Assembly: GCA_900088475.1 (NCBI GenBank)
Contig: FLMG01003956.1
Location: 2,014-35,405 of the forward strand
Source: Hyphochytrium catenoides
Taxonomy: Eukaryota > Sar > Hyphochytriomycetes > Hyphochytriales > Hyphochytriaceae
Reading direction: 5' to 3'
Length of the DNA stretch: 33,392 nucleotides
Shown: piece after piece, positions 21,323 through 33,392 of the stretch
Position numbering within the stretch: position 1 is the first letter of the stretch
How the letters are laid out: each line of letters opens with the position of its first letter
Notes under the pieces: generated by a model
Databases searched by the model: none
Seen by the model: only the letters and a program-made list of their open reading frames with translations
What the model was told of the DNA's origin: nothing
Translations under genes and position numbers: made by a program

Positions 21323-24300
21323 TGGCTATTAGGTAATGAGCCCGAAGCTTGAAAGAGACGGATTAGCAGCCCCTCCTATCGGACTAAGAGTAAAACTGAG
21401 AGTGACAAGGAAAATAACTCCGGCAAGCAGTCAAAAGAAGACGGGCTTTCGTCCTGCCATAGAGCCAGCTATAGTACCATCATTATGAGAGAGAGATTGA
21501 AATAGTAGGGAAGAGGGGAATTGGAAAGGAATCGAGCTGGTAGCAGGGAACGAAAGGATCAGGGGATGCGAGCTGCTCTTTGACGACAAGCGCGGAAGGT
21601 GCCTTGGAGACATGCGTTTATTCTATTTATCAATTGCAGACAGGGGCCACGCGAGATGCTAGCAGGGGAATGCTCCTAAATGCAGCTCCTCGAACAATGA
21701 TGCGTCACGACTCTTCTTATGATCATCTCAGCGGGTAAACTTCTTCTTGATGGAGGACCGAAGCACTTGTACCTGTAAGATAAGGATAACTGCAGGGGCG
21801 GGCATGAACCCACAGGACAGCCACCGTAAGAAAGAGAAATTTGATCACCGGTTTCTATTGAGGAAAGTGAAGGAAGCCGGAGCTAGAACCAAGAAGTTCA
21901 ACACAGAGGATGCCCTATTCGCCACCATGGCTACCCTCATCATATAGAGCTATCATCATATCGTCGCCCGTTCAATGCGGCCCAACTCTCCCGCTGCTTG
22001 CTCTCCCATCCTCAAGTCTTCGGCTCTGTCCAATGCTGGAGCTTGACCCCGCGGTCATCAGGCAAGATCCGTGTTGCTCCTCAGCCAGTGCACCATGGAA
22101 TAAACTCCTCCTGTCCGCAGTGAAGAAGGACTGTCCGACTGGCTCTTCTGTCCGGGGCAGGAGGAGAAGGTGAACGTTCCTTCTTCCTTTTCTGTCCTGC
22201 CGTCGGCCCTTCGCCTTCTGTCTCCGCCGCCCTTCGGCCCTTTGGACGGCAGTCTTCGATCTGTTCATACTCAAGATCTTTGTTGCCTTTGGCCTTTGAA
22301 CAGAAGATAGGAGAGAGGGAGAGACAGAAAGGCGAAGAGAGGAGTTAGGCTGAGATTATGTACAGAGTAGAAGGAGAGGAGTTGTTTAGTTGGAAGAGAC
22401 AGAGGGAGAAAGAGAGAAAGGGTGGTGAGAGACAGAGAATGGAAAGGCAAGTACAGAATAACAATTCCCTTTCTGAATAACACCTGCGACTTACACCCCA
22501 ATCGTAATCCGCACAGAGTTTCAGTTCCTAGGTCAGAATAGAAGTTTAAGGTGGCCTGTGCCCCATACCTTTACCGCTTGATGTCCCCCCTTTTTTGAGA
22601 TGGGCGACAGTTGAGACCCGTCTACCAGGACCGAGACCGCATATGCTAGTCGTGTACCTATGGTGCTTGTCCTACCGGTTCTGACCCTGAGGTGCCCATA
22701 CATAAGTGCGATTAGTAGACGTAAAACGGTAGTCTCCCCTCCTTCCTGTCATATCTCTATCTTGTTAATACTGTATAGATACATAACTACTCTTTCTCTC
22801 TCTCCTTTTCATACCACCGCTCTTCTTCTCCTCCCTTTCGCTCTCTCTCTCTTTCTCTTTCTATATATATACTCCCGCTCCTTCTCTCTCTGTCTCTCTC
22901 CTACTCTCTGAGGCTTCTTTCCTTCTGTCGTCGCTCTTACTCCTCTCGTCCCTGATAGTGGTAGCAACTATAGTAAGAGGTCAGAAGAAGGAGAAGAAGA
23001 ATGGGAACGGTGGTTATTTTTTCGTCCTGCTGTCTCCTCCTTGTTTTTCTTCTCCCAATGACAAAGATTGACTAACTAGCACAAAGTGGACCAATGGAAG
23101 CCTCAGCGCTGGCCAGAACATGAGGAGGACGGCTGGTACGTCTTCTGGTAGAAAAGAGGAGGAGAATGATGATCATCGAGCTCATCATTCTTTGATAAGC
23201 CAGAAGCAGCAGGGAGAAAAAGTAGACAAAGAGGAATTAGGTGGGAGCATCTAGCAGCTGCTGTTGACGGTGGTGATGATGATTGAGTTGATAAGTCACT
23301 TGTATTCCTTGGTCTCCTCGGTCGTGCTCAACTGTTCTTCTCATCATGCGACGGCTATCTTCTTCTTGTCCTTCGTGGCTGTTTAGGCTGCCTCGTGCAT
23401 TTCTAACTAGCTTATTATGCTTGTGTACCGCTGTCTGCCAAATCAACCATACTCAAACACCTTAGCATTTATAGCTGGATAATAAGGCTTCTCCCCGTCT
23501 TCCGCCTCTAAAGCGTAGAGGTGTCACCAGCTAGCTACTACTATCAATTCTGCGGTGTTAACCGTTTCGTTGTTAACCTCTTGGGCGTCTTTCTACTACT
23601 GGTGCCAAAAAAGAGAAGAAGAACAAGTACGTCTAAACGAGGTTAGAATTACAACAAGAAGGCTGTGCGCTTCTCTATGAAGTGCCGTAGTATTGACTGC
23701 AGCGCGCGCAGTCTTTCCTGAGTGACCCAGCCCGCATTAAGACGAACGAATCATAGTGCTGTGTGGCCGGGTTTCCTTTGACTCCGACTCTTGCGACTAT
23801 TTATCGATGGACTCGCATATAAAGAAAAGAAAGAAGTCTAGAGGCTTCTTATTGGAGACCCAAAGTGAGCTTTAAACCAGCATCATCTTTGCCGTGATAT
23901 CTCCAGCATAGCAAAAGCGAACCCGACGAGGAGGCTGAGAGACTGATGATGACTTATTATTGGGACTCCTCGTCTGGCATCTGCCACTCTTCTTGGTCCC
24001 CTTCGCCGCTCAGTTGCCTCAGTTGCCTCGTGGTTCTGTCTCCACTTAATCTCTCCCTCAGCTCTCTCTCCTTCCTCCTCTTGTTTCTCATTCCCTTTGT
24101 TCGCCGCTTGGGGCATCTCAATTCTTCTGTAGCCTTCAATGCATGCGTGAGGGGTGTGCCACCCAGCAGGAACTATGGACACATTTGCACCTCGTCCCTC
24201 CTCTTATGGCACTTGGCACTGCCTCTCATCATTGATAGTTCCTCCTGGTCCTATCTATCTCATTGCCTACTAGCGCTGCTTTATGGCTCCTGAGGAGCTT

Positions 24301-24713
24301 GAGAGACTGAACTGATAATAGGCCAACCCAAGCTTGTGGCTCCCATACCTCACATCTCACACTTAGTCCTCCTTATGAGGTCACCACCACCTCTCCTCCT
24401 GCTGCGGCTCTCCGATGAAGCTTTGGACGAGCGCTAAAGAGCATCACTCACTCAATTTGACCGCTAACGGACGGAATAAACTCAAGCAGCCCACCCATCC
24501 TTCTTCCCTGGCTGGTTGTGTACATGTAATCGTATGATTCTGAGCACCCCACCCACGGGTGTTCTGAAAGGCAAGGGCTGGGGCTGGGGTGGCCGCGATC
24601 AGAATCTCTGGGAAATATCTTGAAAATAGCATCTGCAGATCTGAGCTTCAGAGACAGATCCAAAGATTCGCGGTCATTGCCTAGCTCGCTGTCAAGCAAA
24701 AGGAAGCGAGATC
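21323..24713. other. Long gap between divergent protease genes
   Basis: The fungalysin and aminopeptidase genes point away from each other across 3.4 kb. Open frames here are short, Ser/Leu- or Arg/Glu-rich and not extendable by splicing. GA-rich sequence (22300-22450) and CT-rich sequence (22740-22910) resemble intron tracts of a minus- and a plus-strand unit, so 5' UTR introns are possible. A 9-base inverted repeat (GAATGATGA, loop, TCATCATTC) lies at 23164-23190. No RNA gene was recognised. Confidence 0.45.
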
Positions 24714-27700
24714 ATGAGCACAGCAACTGCAACAGGAGGGGACATCCTCGATGCCGACTTCCAGGCGGCACATAAGCTGCTGGAGGAGGAGGCGACCATT
24801 CGCAGCGCCTTCATCCAGAAGGTATCATACGATGTGGCTTTGGAGCTGAGGAAGGATGGAACTTACAGCGGGAGGAACATCATCAAGTTCACCTTCGTTG
24901 GCAGCAAACAACCAGCCGACTTTACTCCCTTCTTGGACTTCACGGGAAAAGCTATCCACAAGTTCGTGGTCAACGGCCAAGAGGCAGCTCGCACGTTGGA
25001 AGTTGCCCTACAGGGCCAGAAGAAGGAGGTGGGCGTCTGGAGTAACAATCGCCTTTACTTGGATCCCCAGCTTCTGAAGGAAGGCGAGAATCTGGTGCAA
25101 GTCGAGTATACCAATAACTATGACAAGACTGGGGCAGGTCCGACAACAAGCTGCTTCGTTTTACCTTCGTCCCCGATGTCTCCTAAGTGGATCCAAGTGC
25201 TCCCCTCATCTTACGTTTCTTGTCTTTCGTAAGCCCCGTATGCTTTCCTTCTTCAACCTGCGCTTCTCAGTCCTTCTTCTCTATTTGGAGCCATTGCCTT
25301 GCTCTTTCCTTACTTGGATGGTTTAGCTCACCAACGTACCGTGTCCTGTCACTCCCGGTTCATCTATCCGAAGACGTGGCCTTCCATCCCGTACTTCCAC
25401 TCGCTCATTCTTCTCTCAATCATTTGACGCCCCAATCTTCCCTTCATATTCTCCAATCGTGATAAACGGCAGGCTTGCACTGCTTTGAGGACCCAGAGGA
25501 CGGAGAGATCTACGTCTATTCCAACTTTGAGCCGTATGACTGTCACATGATGATCCCTTGTTTCGATCAGCCGGACATCAAGGCGCCCTGGACCCTAAAG
25601 GTCATTGCCCCTAACACCTGGAAGGTAAGATAGACGAAGATGCAGAGGAGGTGAGGAGAGGAGGACGTGGAATGGAGAGGATAGAGACGCTCGTTGTTTG
25701 TCTTCTTATCAGCAGCGAGAGCAAGACTGACAAATTTGCACTGATTACTTCTCTGCAATCCCTCTTCTCTATGCCTATCGGACTCTCCCGATCAAAGGTT
25801 GTCGCCAACGCCCCTGCCGTATCCTCTGCTGTCCCAGTGAATGGCTCCAAGGATTTTGGAGAGTGGACTTTTGAGGCGACGCCTGCCATCTCCACCTACC
25901 TCTACGCGCTGGTGGGCGGACCTTACGAGGAGTTTAAAGATGTCCATAAGAACGGTAACATCCCTCTGGGAATGTACTGCAGGTACGGTCTTCTAACCCG
26001 ACAGTCTAGGAGGAAAAGAGGGAGACAGAGCTACTAGCGAACAGTACGAGCGTTGACCAAAGAACGAGAGACAGAGGCAGAGAAGCTCTAGCACATAACG
26101 TTAAAGGCAAAAGTGAGATATGGAGAACAACCTTCTGGGACCTTCGGTATCTATTGACCATGGTACTCTCTCCTTCGTTGTCTTGTTCTCTCCTACCTGC
26201 AGAAAGACTCTGGTTAAGTTTCTGACCGCTGAGGAGCGCGAGGAGCTGTTTACCGTCACGAAACAAGGTCTTGACTTCTTCGGAGAGTTCTTTGGCATCG
26301 CATATCCCTTCAAGAAGTACGACCAAATCTTCTGCCCCGAGTTTAACGCGGGAGCTATGGAGAACCCGGGCTGTGTGACGTTCACTGAGTACTATATCTT
26401 CAGAGACCCACCCACTCTTGTCCAAAGGTACGTGATAAGGCGCGAACAGCAGCAACCGCTAAGTGGAGAACCATGTGTGACGACAGAGAATGGCTTTCAA
26501 GTTAGGGCGGCTAGGGAGAGGTGGGCAACGATCGAGGATCCGCGGCGAGTAGGAAGCTAAGAGACTTAGAAGATATGGGCGATAGAGAGTTATGGACCCT
26601 TGGGCTGTCCTTATGCCCGCTAGCAACTTTCTTGTTCTCACGTCGCTTTCCTATTACTCTCTCCGATAACTTGTCAACGTAACCGCGACTGGCAGGGTTG
26701 GGCGTGCTGACACCTTCCTGCATGAGATGGTGAGGCTTTTAACGCGTCTTTCACATTTTCTGTTTCTTGCGAGCGCCTCATCTTCTCCCCTTTACCTTCC
26801 ATCCACCTCTAATGCACCCACTTCAAACACTAGGCACACATGTGGTTTGGCAATCTGGTCACTATGAAGTGGTAAGTACTCTGGTCTTGGATGAGGGCTA
26901 ATTCTGTAGACTTAGCCATGGGACTGACTGTCCTCTTCTTCTGCCTCTTCCGACACTTCTCTTTACCTGAATGTCTCACCCTATAGGTGGAACGGCCTCT
27001 GGTTGAACGAGTCCTTCGCAACCTACATGGCAGCGCTTGCCGTAGCTGAGTGTACCAAATTTGGTCAAACTTCCTGGGTGATGTTTGGCTCTTCTCTACG
27101 ACGCTGGGCAATGGACCAGGACGAGTTGGAGACAACTCATCCCATCGAAGGAGCTGTAAGAGACACCTCAGAGACGTTCCTCAACTTTGACGGTATCACC
27201 TATGGAAAAGGCGCTTGTACGCTGAAGCAGCTTGTCTTCCTCGTCGGCATGGACAACTTCAAGGCAGGAATGCAGGTACATGGTGACTTTCTTGTGGGGT
27301 TGACGTGTTGCTGTTGCTCTTTCTGTTACCTACCTTTGTGTCCAAGACGTCCTAGTGGGCCAGCGTGCTCCTCTGCTGTTGGGAAAGTGTCGTCGCCCTG
27401 GTTTGACATTTGGTCGCCTCCTCTCCCTTCTTATGTTTTCTCGAGCAGTCCTCCGTTGCAAAATCTTGCTTATCTCTGATTGCTCTCCCTCTCGTTCTCC
27501 CATTTAGTACTATTTCTCTAAGTACAAGTGGGGCAACACGACGGTCGAAGACTTCCTCCATGCCATCCAAGAGAAATGTGCTGGCGTCGACCTTGATGCT
27601 TGGGAGAGGCAATGGCTTCGCACTTCGGGACCCAGCACACTGACTCCTCAATGGTCCGTAGACTCTGAGGGCAAGATCCAGAATTTTGATATCATCCAGA

Positions 27701-29806
27701 CGGCGCCTGAGGAGCATCCGCACCTCCGGCAGCACAAGGTGGAGGTCGCAATGTTTGACGAGGCAGGGAGGATGCTGCATAGGACCAAAGCGGAGATCAA
27801 TGGGGAGAAGTCCTGCGTGAAGGAGGTGAGAGTTATAAGCAGTCCTTCGTTGGTGCTCCAGCCTCCTGTTCTCTTTAGATTATTCCCCTCAGCTTTCGAA
27901 GAATTGTCAAGCTCTTAAGGTCGTGAGCTCTCCTCCTAATCCGGCTCTCTCTTCCCGCTCACAGCTGGTTGGCAAGGCAGCTTCCAATGTAGCCTTTACC
28001 TATATCAACTTTGGAGACCACGGTTATGGCAAGTTCAACCTAGGCGAGCGCTCAATCAGCTTTCTCAGCCAGGCTCTGCAGCCAGACTTCTTCAAGGTAT
28101 GGCCTTGCATATGTTTTCGGTCTGCTCTGTTGTCTCTCACTTCCTGCCATGCAGGATGATCTATTGACGAAGCAGGCTGTGTGGGACTCGGCCTGGTACA
28201 TGGTTCGAGACCGCAAGCTGAGCGTTCTTCGCTACCTTTCCTTCGTCAGAGAGGCTCTGGTCAAGGACGATGGTGATGATTGGCTATCTTCCTTCCCTTC
28301 TTTCTTCTCTGGATCTCATCGTTTGTTCCCTTTTCTATTCACTTTGGCTTCGCTACTTCTCTCTATCTGTGGTGCTCTTAATGATTTCTCTTTTTGCACG
28401 TGGATGGGCTGGTGTGCACTCTTGGTCTTCTACCTCCTTTTTAGCTTATTTGGTGAGCTCGTTAGTAGCATCCATTAACGATGAGTCCCTCTCATAGACT
28501 CGCGTCTGGTGGACCTTGTACGCGGTACCTTGATGCGCGCCCTCTACTCCTACACGCCTTCGGAGTATCTGGAGAGAGAGTGCTCTTCTCTTTTCTCTGC
28601 CGCTCTAGGTCGGCTCAGTACTCTTCCGATGGAGTTGGAGGGCCTCAAGAGCTCTTGGGGCAAGGTCCTTGTGCTCGCAACGGAGACAAAAGATGACCTT
28701 GAGAGAATGCTCGGCGTGATTGATAACAACGAAGTAATCAATGGCTATTCTCTAGATCAAAGTTTAAGGTAAGGTACCGTCCAGATCCAGTAACACATTC
28801 GAACCTGCTGATTGCAGTGAATTGGGCAGATACGAGTTCTTCTCCGTTTGTCACTAGCCATTCTCTCACTGTGGCTCAGAACGGATGGCCGATGGGTTGC
28901 TGATGCCTTTCCGTTGTCCTGTCGTCCCTGCTGTTCTCTCTTTGCTGCTTCAGGCTTGCCTCCTTTCCCACCTAGTCCTCTCATTCATTCCCAAACATCA
29001 ATTTGCTACTAGGCAACTGGCTGCACGTGTGTGACTCCCTCTCTCTATCCATTCGCCTACCGTCACTTTCATCAGGTGGACCATCATTGAGCTTGGGTTT
29101 GCGCATGGACTGCCTGGTATGGAAGAGCGCCTGGAGCGCGAGCTTGCTCGGGACCCAAGTGATGTGGGGAAACAGAGTGCCAAGACCTGCAGAGCCGCGC
29201 AGCCTACGGCAGAGGCGAAAGCGGCAGCCTGGGCCCGGTACGTTGCTGAGAAGCCTGAGGACACGAACCACATGATGTTTGCAGGTGAGACGCAAGGAAG
29301 CGAGTCACTGGCGCTTGTGTTATGTATCAATCTTCTCCTCACCTAACCCTACTACATATTTTCTTTCCTGCAACAATGGTCTCAGCTACCCTACTCTCTC
29401 TTTTTCTCTCTCTCTTCCTCTAACTGGGCGTCTTGTTCCCTCTGTTTCTCTCTCTCTCTTCTACGAAGACATGAGTGGCTTTCAACAGCGGAACCAGGCA
29501 GCCCTCCTAGAGCCTTATGTGGAAAAGTACTTCAACACCATTCGTGATATCTGCAACACGAGGAACAAGGAATACGCCATGTCTTTCCTTTCTCTCCTGC
29601 ACCCTCTCCTGCATGACAAGTCGGAGGGGGGAAGTCTCACGACTGGAGAGGATCTTGTGCGCCGTTGGGAGCAGCTGTTAGCTCAGGTTGAGCAGGGACA
29701 AAGCGGAGAAGCAGGGGACACGATCCTGAAGAGACCTGGCAAGGATCGCATCAGCAATCTGAAGAGAGCGATGGGCATCAGAGCTTTTGCCAGAGAAAAT
29801 CCTTAA
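24714..29806 (+). CDS. M1-family aminopeptidase (PepN-like)
   Basis: Thirteen exons join in phase: 24714-25137, 25473-25624, 25798-25982, 26203-26427, 26696-26729, 26834-26871, 26987-27275, 27508-27825, 27965-28096, 28155-28272, 28498-28768, 29076-29284 and 29469-29806, giving 910 residues. Motifs in order: the substrate-binding GAMEN (304-308), the zinc site HEMAH (338-342) followed 18 residues later by the third ligand in LNESF (Glu361), and the transition-state Tyr425 in TYGKGACTL. HEMAH is split exactly between two tiny exons (34 and 38 bases). The C-terminal helical domain ends in the family pattern GFQQRNQAALLEPYVEKYF. The stretch GLHCFEDPEDGEIYVYSNFE resembles PepN of actinobacteria more than animal puromycin-sensitive enzymes. 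No signal peptide is seen, so it probably trims peptides in the cytosol. The first intron has an unusual donor, GTCCGA, but the protein match requires it. Confidence 0.95.
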
Positions 29807-30282
29807 GTTGGCTGGGTGCCTTTAGGGGCAGATATACTCTCTGATAGCACTTTACTCTCTCTCTCTCTCTCGTTTGCTGGAGTAGGGTAGCTGCATAAGA
29901 CCAGATAACACGGACATCTCTAGTCTTCTTTGAATCGATAGATGTCACTCTAGTCGCTTGCAAGCTCTGCAACGCCACCCATAGCTCTCTTAGCTCACTC
30001 TTACTCTATCTCACTCAGACGCGTACTTGCTCTCTCCAGTCTATCGCTCATCTCAGGCTAGGTCCTTCCCACAAAGGTGCCGCTCCTCCTTGTGAGAAGG
30101 AAGCCAAAGCTCCCTATGTGCCTTCAAAACTCCCTATCTGTATATTTACCTCTTGTTATAAAGGGAACATCAGGCCGTGAAGCCCACCCATTACATATTA
30201 AGGAACTCCTCCCTCTCCTTTCCTGTCCGTTCCCCATCTACGCTTTCTCTGGAGAGGCTCTTCTCCCGTTATTTCTCTTGTC
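29807..30282. other. Convergent intergenic region
   Basis: Lies between the 3' ends of the aminopeptidase (+) and the WH2 protein (-). It must contain both 3' UTRs. CT-rich patches occur, but no further gene was found. Confidence 0.6.
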
Positions 30283-33200
30283 TCACTCTTTCTTTCGCGC
30301 TGCAATGGCGCTCATGAGGTCTCCACGCCCTCCTCCTCCTCCTCTCCCTCTGCCACCTGATCGCCCTCTGATAGCTCCAAGCAAGTCATTCATAGGAGGA
30401 GCGGGTCCTCTTCCTCCTCCTCCTCTCCCTGGTCCTCTCCCTCTGATGGAGGCCAGAAGGTCGTTCTGAGGTGCTTCTGCTGCATCTCCTCGCCCTCCTC
30501 TTCCTCCCTTTATCGCACTGAACAGATCTGCCCTGCCTCCTCCCCTGCCTCCCATGGGACCTCCCCTACCCGCAGGCGGTCCTCCACCTCCTCTTGCGCT
30601 GCTTCCTTCCTCTCCTCCCGCTTTTTGTTCTATCTCCTGTCTGCGTACGCTTCTTGGCTTCAGTGGCCGCTGCGGCGGCGGAAGCTTTGCTTTCTGCTCT
30701 GCTAGCGTGCGCTCGTTCTTTGTCCTGAGTTCGTGGACAAGCTGCTCCACGCTGCTCACAGCGGAAGTGACCTTGCTATCCTTTGCGCCGTTCTCCTGCC
30801 AGAGAGAAAAGGAGTTCGTGGGAACAGTGAGCAAGGACCAGGAGAGAGATCGAAGACTGTAAGCTCTAGTAGGATGCAAGGAAAGAGAGAGGGTCTCGAA
30901 GGGTAGACGCCCTAAACACTACTTAGAGAGGGAAATCGAGCACCGACAGCTGGAAGGAGGAGCTACTATTTCTCACTGGGGTCCAAACAAGGCGAACGGA
31001 AGGCGAATCAGAGGAGAATATCTGAGAGAAAGAGAACAACAGGGCCAAGAAAGCGATACGACGCGCGTGAAATCGTGGACCTGCATGAGGGTCTGGATGA
31101 CATCTGTGTACTCTGTGATCCAGTCCAAGAGCTCCTTGGAGAAGGAAATCTCTAGCGGGCTTCGCGTGTCTGGGCCGTCCAGAGCAGCGTTTCTTTTCCC
31201 TGAGAGCTTCATTCCCGCTCTCTCTGCCATCATCATCGTCACCGCCTTCATGTCGTTCAGCACAGACGAAAAGGAGGCAAGTTCCTCGCGAGCTTCAGAA
31301 GTGCCCTTGGACCGATCGGTGTACCACTTCGTCTCCGCTACCTCAAGCCTGGAACAAGAAGGAAGCTAATTAGAAGCGGCCAGGCTGAGGACAATTGCGC
31401 AAGGACATTAAGAGGATTTCTATAAAGTGATTTCTAGAACAGCCGCCCAAGTGACACAGAGGGATTGGCCGTACTTGTCCATTAGATTCTCGATGTCTGC
31501 CAGTGCTCCTTCTGCCGCCGCAACCGCTCTAATGTCCCGCTTATAATGCTTCTTGAGTTCAGCCTGACGAGCATTCGCCCTCTTCTGTCGCGCATGTGCC
31601 TGTGCCTCCTGCATCGCTTTCATGCCCGCGTCCTCCACATCTGCCTTCGTCACCTCTACTTTGTAATACACTGAAGGACAGATAAGGGGAGATGTGAGGG
31701 TTAACAAGGTCACATCATAAAGGGCAAAAGGATAGCATTTCGTGGGTTGAAAGCGAGAGTTCAACAAGAGAGAGCGGCGGGCCATACAGAGACATATAGC
31801 GGTAGCGTTTGGAAGGCTGGGAACAAGAAGGTGAGCTCTATGTACAAGACGCCATGACAAATGAGAGTGGGCACGCATACCATCCTCTGGTGGGAAGCCG
31901 AGGTCCAGGTCATAGCTGATTCGACTCTTAGGGGCTTGCCCTCTCTCATCGGCTAGCAGTTGGCTCTTGAAGGTTTGCTTCAAACCCTGTGGAAGAGCGA
32001 CGAGGTGAGAGATGAGACAACATAGCGGAACAGGAGGCAAAAATCTGAGACCACAAACGTCCTTTCAATTTGGACGAGGAATACCAATAGGAGACTTGGC
32101 TAATTACCTTGAACCATCCCCACTTTCTACCCGCCAGCTCTTCCTTCTCCTGTTCCTGCCACTTCTCTGCAATATCTTTCAAGTGACAGTGCAATGCCCG
32201 CCTCTCTACCAGCGTCAGACCTAACAGTGAGGCAGAAATCAAGGTTCAAAGGAAGAGTCAGCTTCATTATGACGATCAGGAGATTTTCATCAAGAAACAA
32301 GTGCAGCTCCGCAGTCAAACCTGTCATTCTTAGGGATTCTAAGGTTGAAGGATGCCACCGCATAATGTTCTGAGGGTCCGTGCGCAGCAGCTGTAGCACG
32401 TTGGTCCTTTTGAAGCGCATTGCGATGGCCGGAGGAACACCCTTCTCCTTCAGTGCCTAAAGAGCCGGCACCAGAGAAGCGGAAGGTAATAGCAGAAAAT
32501 ATAAGACGGTAGCACCATTGCTCCTTTCACTCTTGACCACATCACTTCGTCAGTTCCCTCTTTCGCTTCAGAGCTATTGGGCTGGTTACCTGCTCAGTCA
32601 TAACATTAACCTCCACCGGCATCATTCTTCTAATGGCACGCAAGGCTTCCATGTTTGGTACTGCATGCTTCTCATCCCACTCCCTCTCCTGCCGACGTTG
32701 CTCCTCCTGGTACTCCTCCGTCAGCATGAGTGCGTTGTTATATTTCTCCATGTCCTGCTCCAAGCGGAAATATTCCTCTCTCAGAGCCTTCTGAGTCGCA
32801 GGGTCCGGATGTGTCACGTCTGCAGACCCAATCTCTGCCATTCTCTTCGAAATCTGAATAGACAAGAGGAAAAATCACTGAGTGCTGGAGATGTCATAAC
32901 GCTGCCAGGGATGCATAACACTCGAAATAACTTCAGAGGAGGGGAAGAAAAGAAAGAGAGAGGGAGAAAGAGAGGGAGAAAGAGAGAGAGACAGAAAGAG
33001 ACGAGAGAGAGTATGCAAGACCGGACACGAGAAGAATGAACAGGAGATGAGCGGCAGGTGTAACGAAGAAGGAAAACGAAGAGTTCTTAGACGGTCTTCC
33101 TGGTGCCCTACCTCTTCCACCTTAGCTTTAGCCTCCTCATACGGAATATCCTCTGCAATCTGAATGCCCGCATTTGCCAGCTGCTTCTCAAGCTTCGCAA

Positions 33201-33364
33201 GCCGCCGCAGTAGGGCAGTCTGGTCAGCAGAGAGCCCCGCGAACATCTCACTAACATCAGAACACAACAGCGTCAGACAAGCCGAGGAGTAAGGCGAGAC
33301 CCAACCATAAGACGGATCGGACCGTCAGATGGAAAGAGGCGCGTGAGCATCGATGGAAGAGAAG
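30283..33364 (-). CDS. Helical protein with four C-terminal WH2-like motifs in Gly/Arg linkers (5' end uncertain)
   Basis: Exons in phase: 33250-33112 (or from 33246), 32853-32590, 32456-32321, 32220-32108, 31986-31881, 31670-31475, 31348-31081 and 30795-30283, about 577 residues. A further upstream exon at 33364-33306 (MLTRLFPSDGPIRLM) is tentative; it would require the 33246 acceptor, and the gene may run past the window. The N-terminal two thirds are charged helices with a compact core (ALRAIRRMMPVEVNVMTEQ, MRWHPSTLESLRMTGLTLVE, GRKWGWFKGLKQTF). The C-terminal exon is Gly/Arg-rich and carries DLFSAIKGG, DLLASIRGR, DLLGAIRGR and DLMSAIAARKK, near 30528, 30462, 30387 and 30321. This L-L-x-x-I-x-x-G/R pattern is typical of WH2 actin-monomer-binding motifs. 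An actin-nucleating or actin-sequestering role is inferred. It is not a formin: no FH2 signature is present. Confidence 0.82.
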
Positions 33365-33392
33365 CTTGTACAAGGTAAGAGGGGGAGAGAGA

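Noticed and set aside
23164-23190. Hairpin GAATGATGA/TCATCATTC as a possible terminator or RNA element
   Set aside because: It is A/T-rich, short and isolated from any gene end; such a stem is expected by chance in this length of sequence.
28797-28816. TTCGAA-containing B-box-like string suggesting a tRNA on the minus strand
   Set aside because: No acceptor, D or anticodon stem can be drawn, and it lies in an aminopeptidase intron.
30077-30862. Proline-rich plus-strand ORFs
   Set aside because: They are the complement of the Gly/Arg-rich WH2 exon, which joins in phase with conserved upstream exons on the minus strand.

Overview
This window is nuclear DNA of a microbial eukaryote. Almost every gene is cut by many short introns with GT..AG borders, and I could join exons in phase across seven genes. 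The gene set is an alpha-proteobacterial-type FtsZ with a mitochondrial-like leader, a cAMP-receptor-like seven-transmembrane receptor fused to an inositol 5-phosphatase, a fungalysin, an M1 aminopeptidase and a WH2-repeat protein. This set fits a stramenopile-like protist or alga, but the species cannot be named from the sequence alone. Introns are very rich in CT on the sense strand, so CT or GA runs show which way each gene is read.

Layout. 7-4686 (-): a receptor joined to an inositol-polyphosphate 5-phosphatase, 16 exons, 669 residues, running off the left edge. 4687-5952: a repeat-rich gap with an unexplained protein-like stretch on the plus strand. 5953-6886 (-): a small unknown helical protein. 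7403-7484 and 7784-7865 (+): two identical tRNA-Leu(CAG) genes. 8448-11099 (+): a WD40 ribosome-biogenesis factor of the MAK11/PAK1IP1 type. 11275-14557 (-): organelle FtsZ, 11 exons. 15101-15314: three tandem 71-base repeats. 15800-16954 (-): a Cys-rich single-pass membrane protein of unknown function. 18646-21322 (-): a secreted fungalysin (M36 metallopeptidase) with only two introns. 21323-24713: a long gap with no gene I can defend. 24714-29806 (+): an M1 aminopeptidase, 13 exons. 30283 to about 33364 (-): a helical protein ending in four WH2-like motifs set in Gly/Arg-rich linkers, probably running off the right edge.

The genes do not form a pathway. They are independent housekeeping, signalling, organelle-division, proteolysis and cytoskeletal genes. 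The item most worth following up is the receptor-phosphatase fusion at the left end: 15 introns close in phase, and the reading frame passes from TM7 into the phosphatase domain without a stop.
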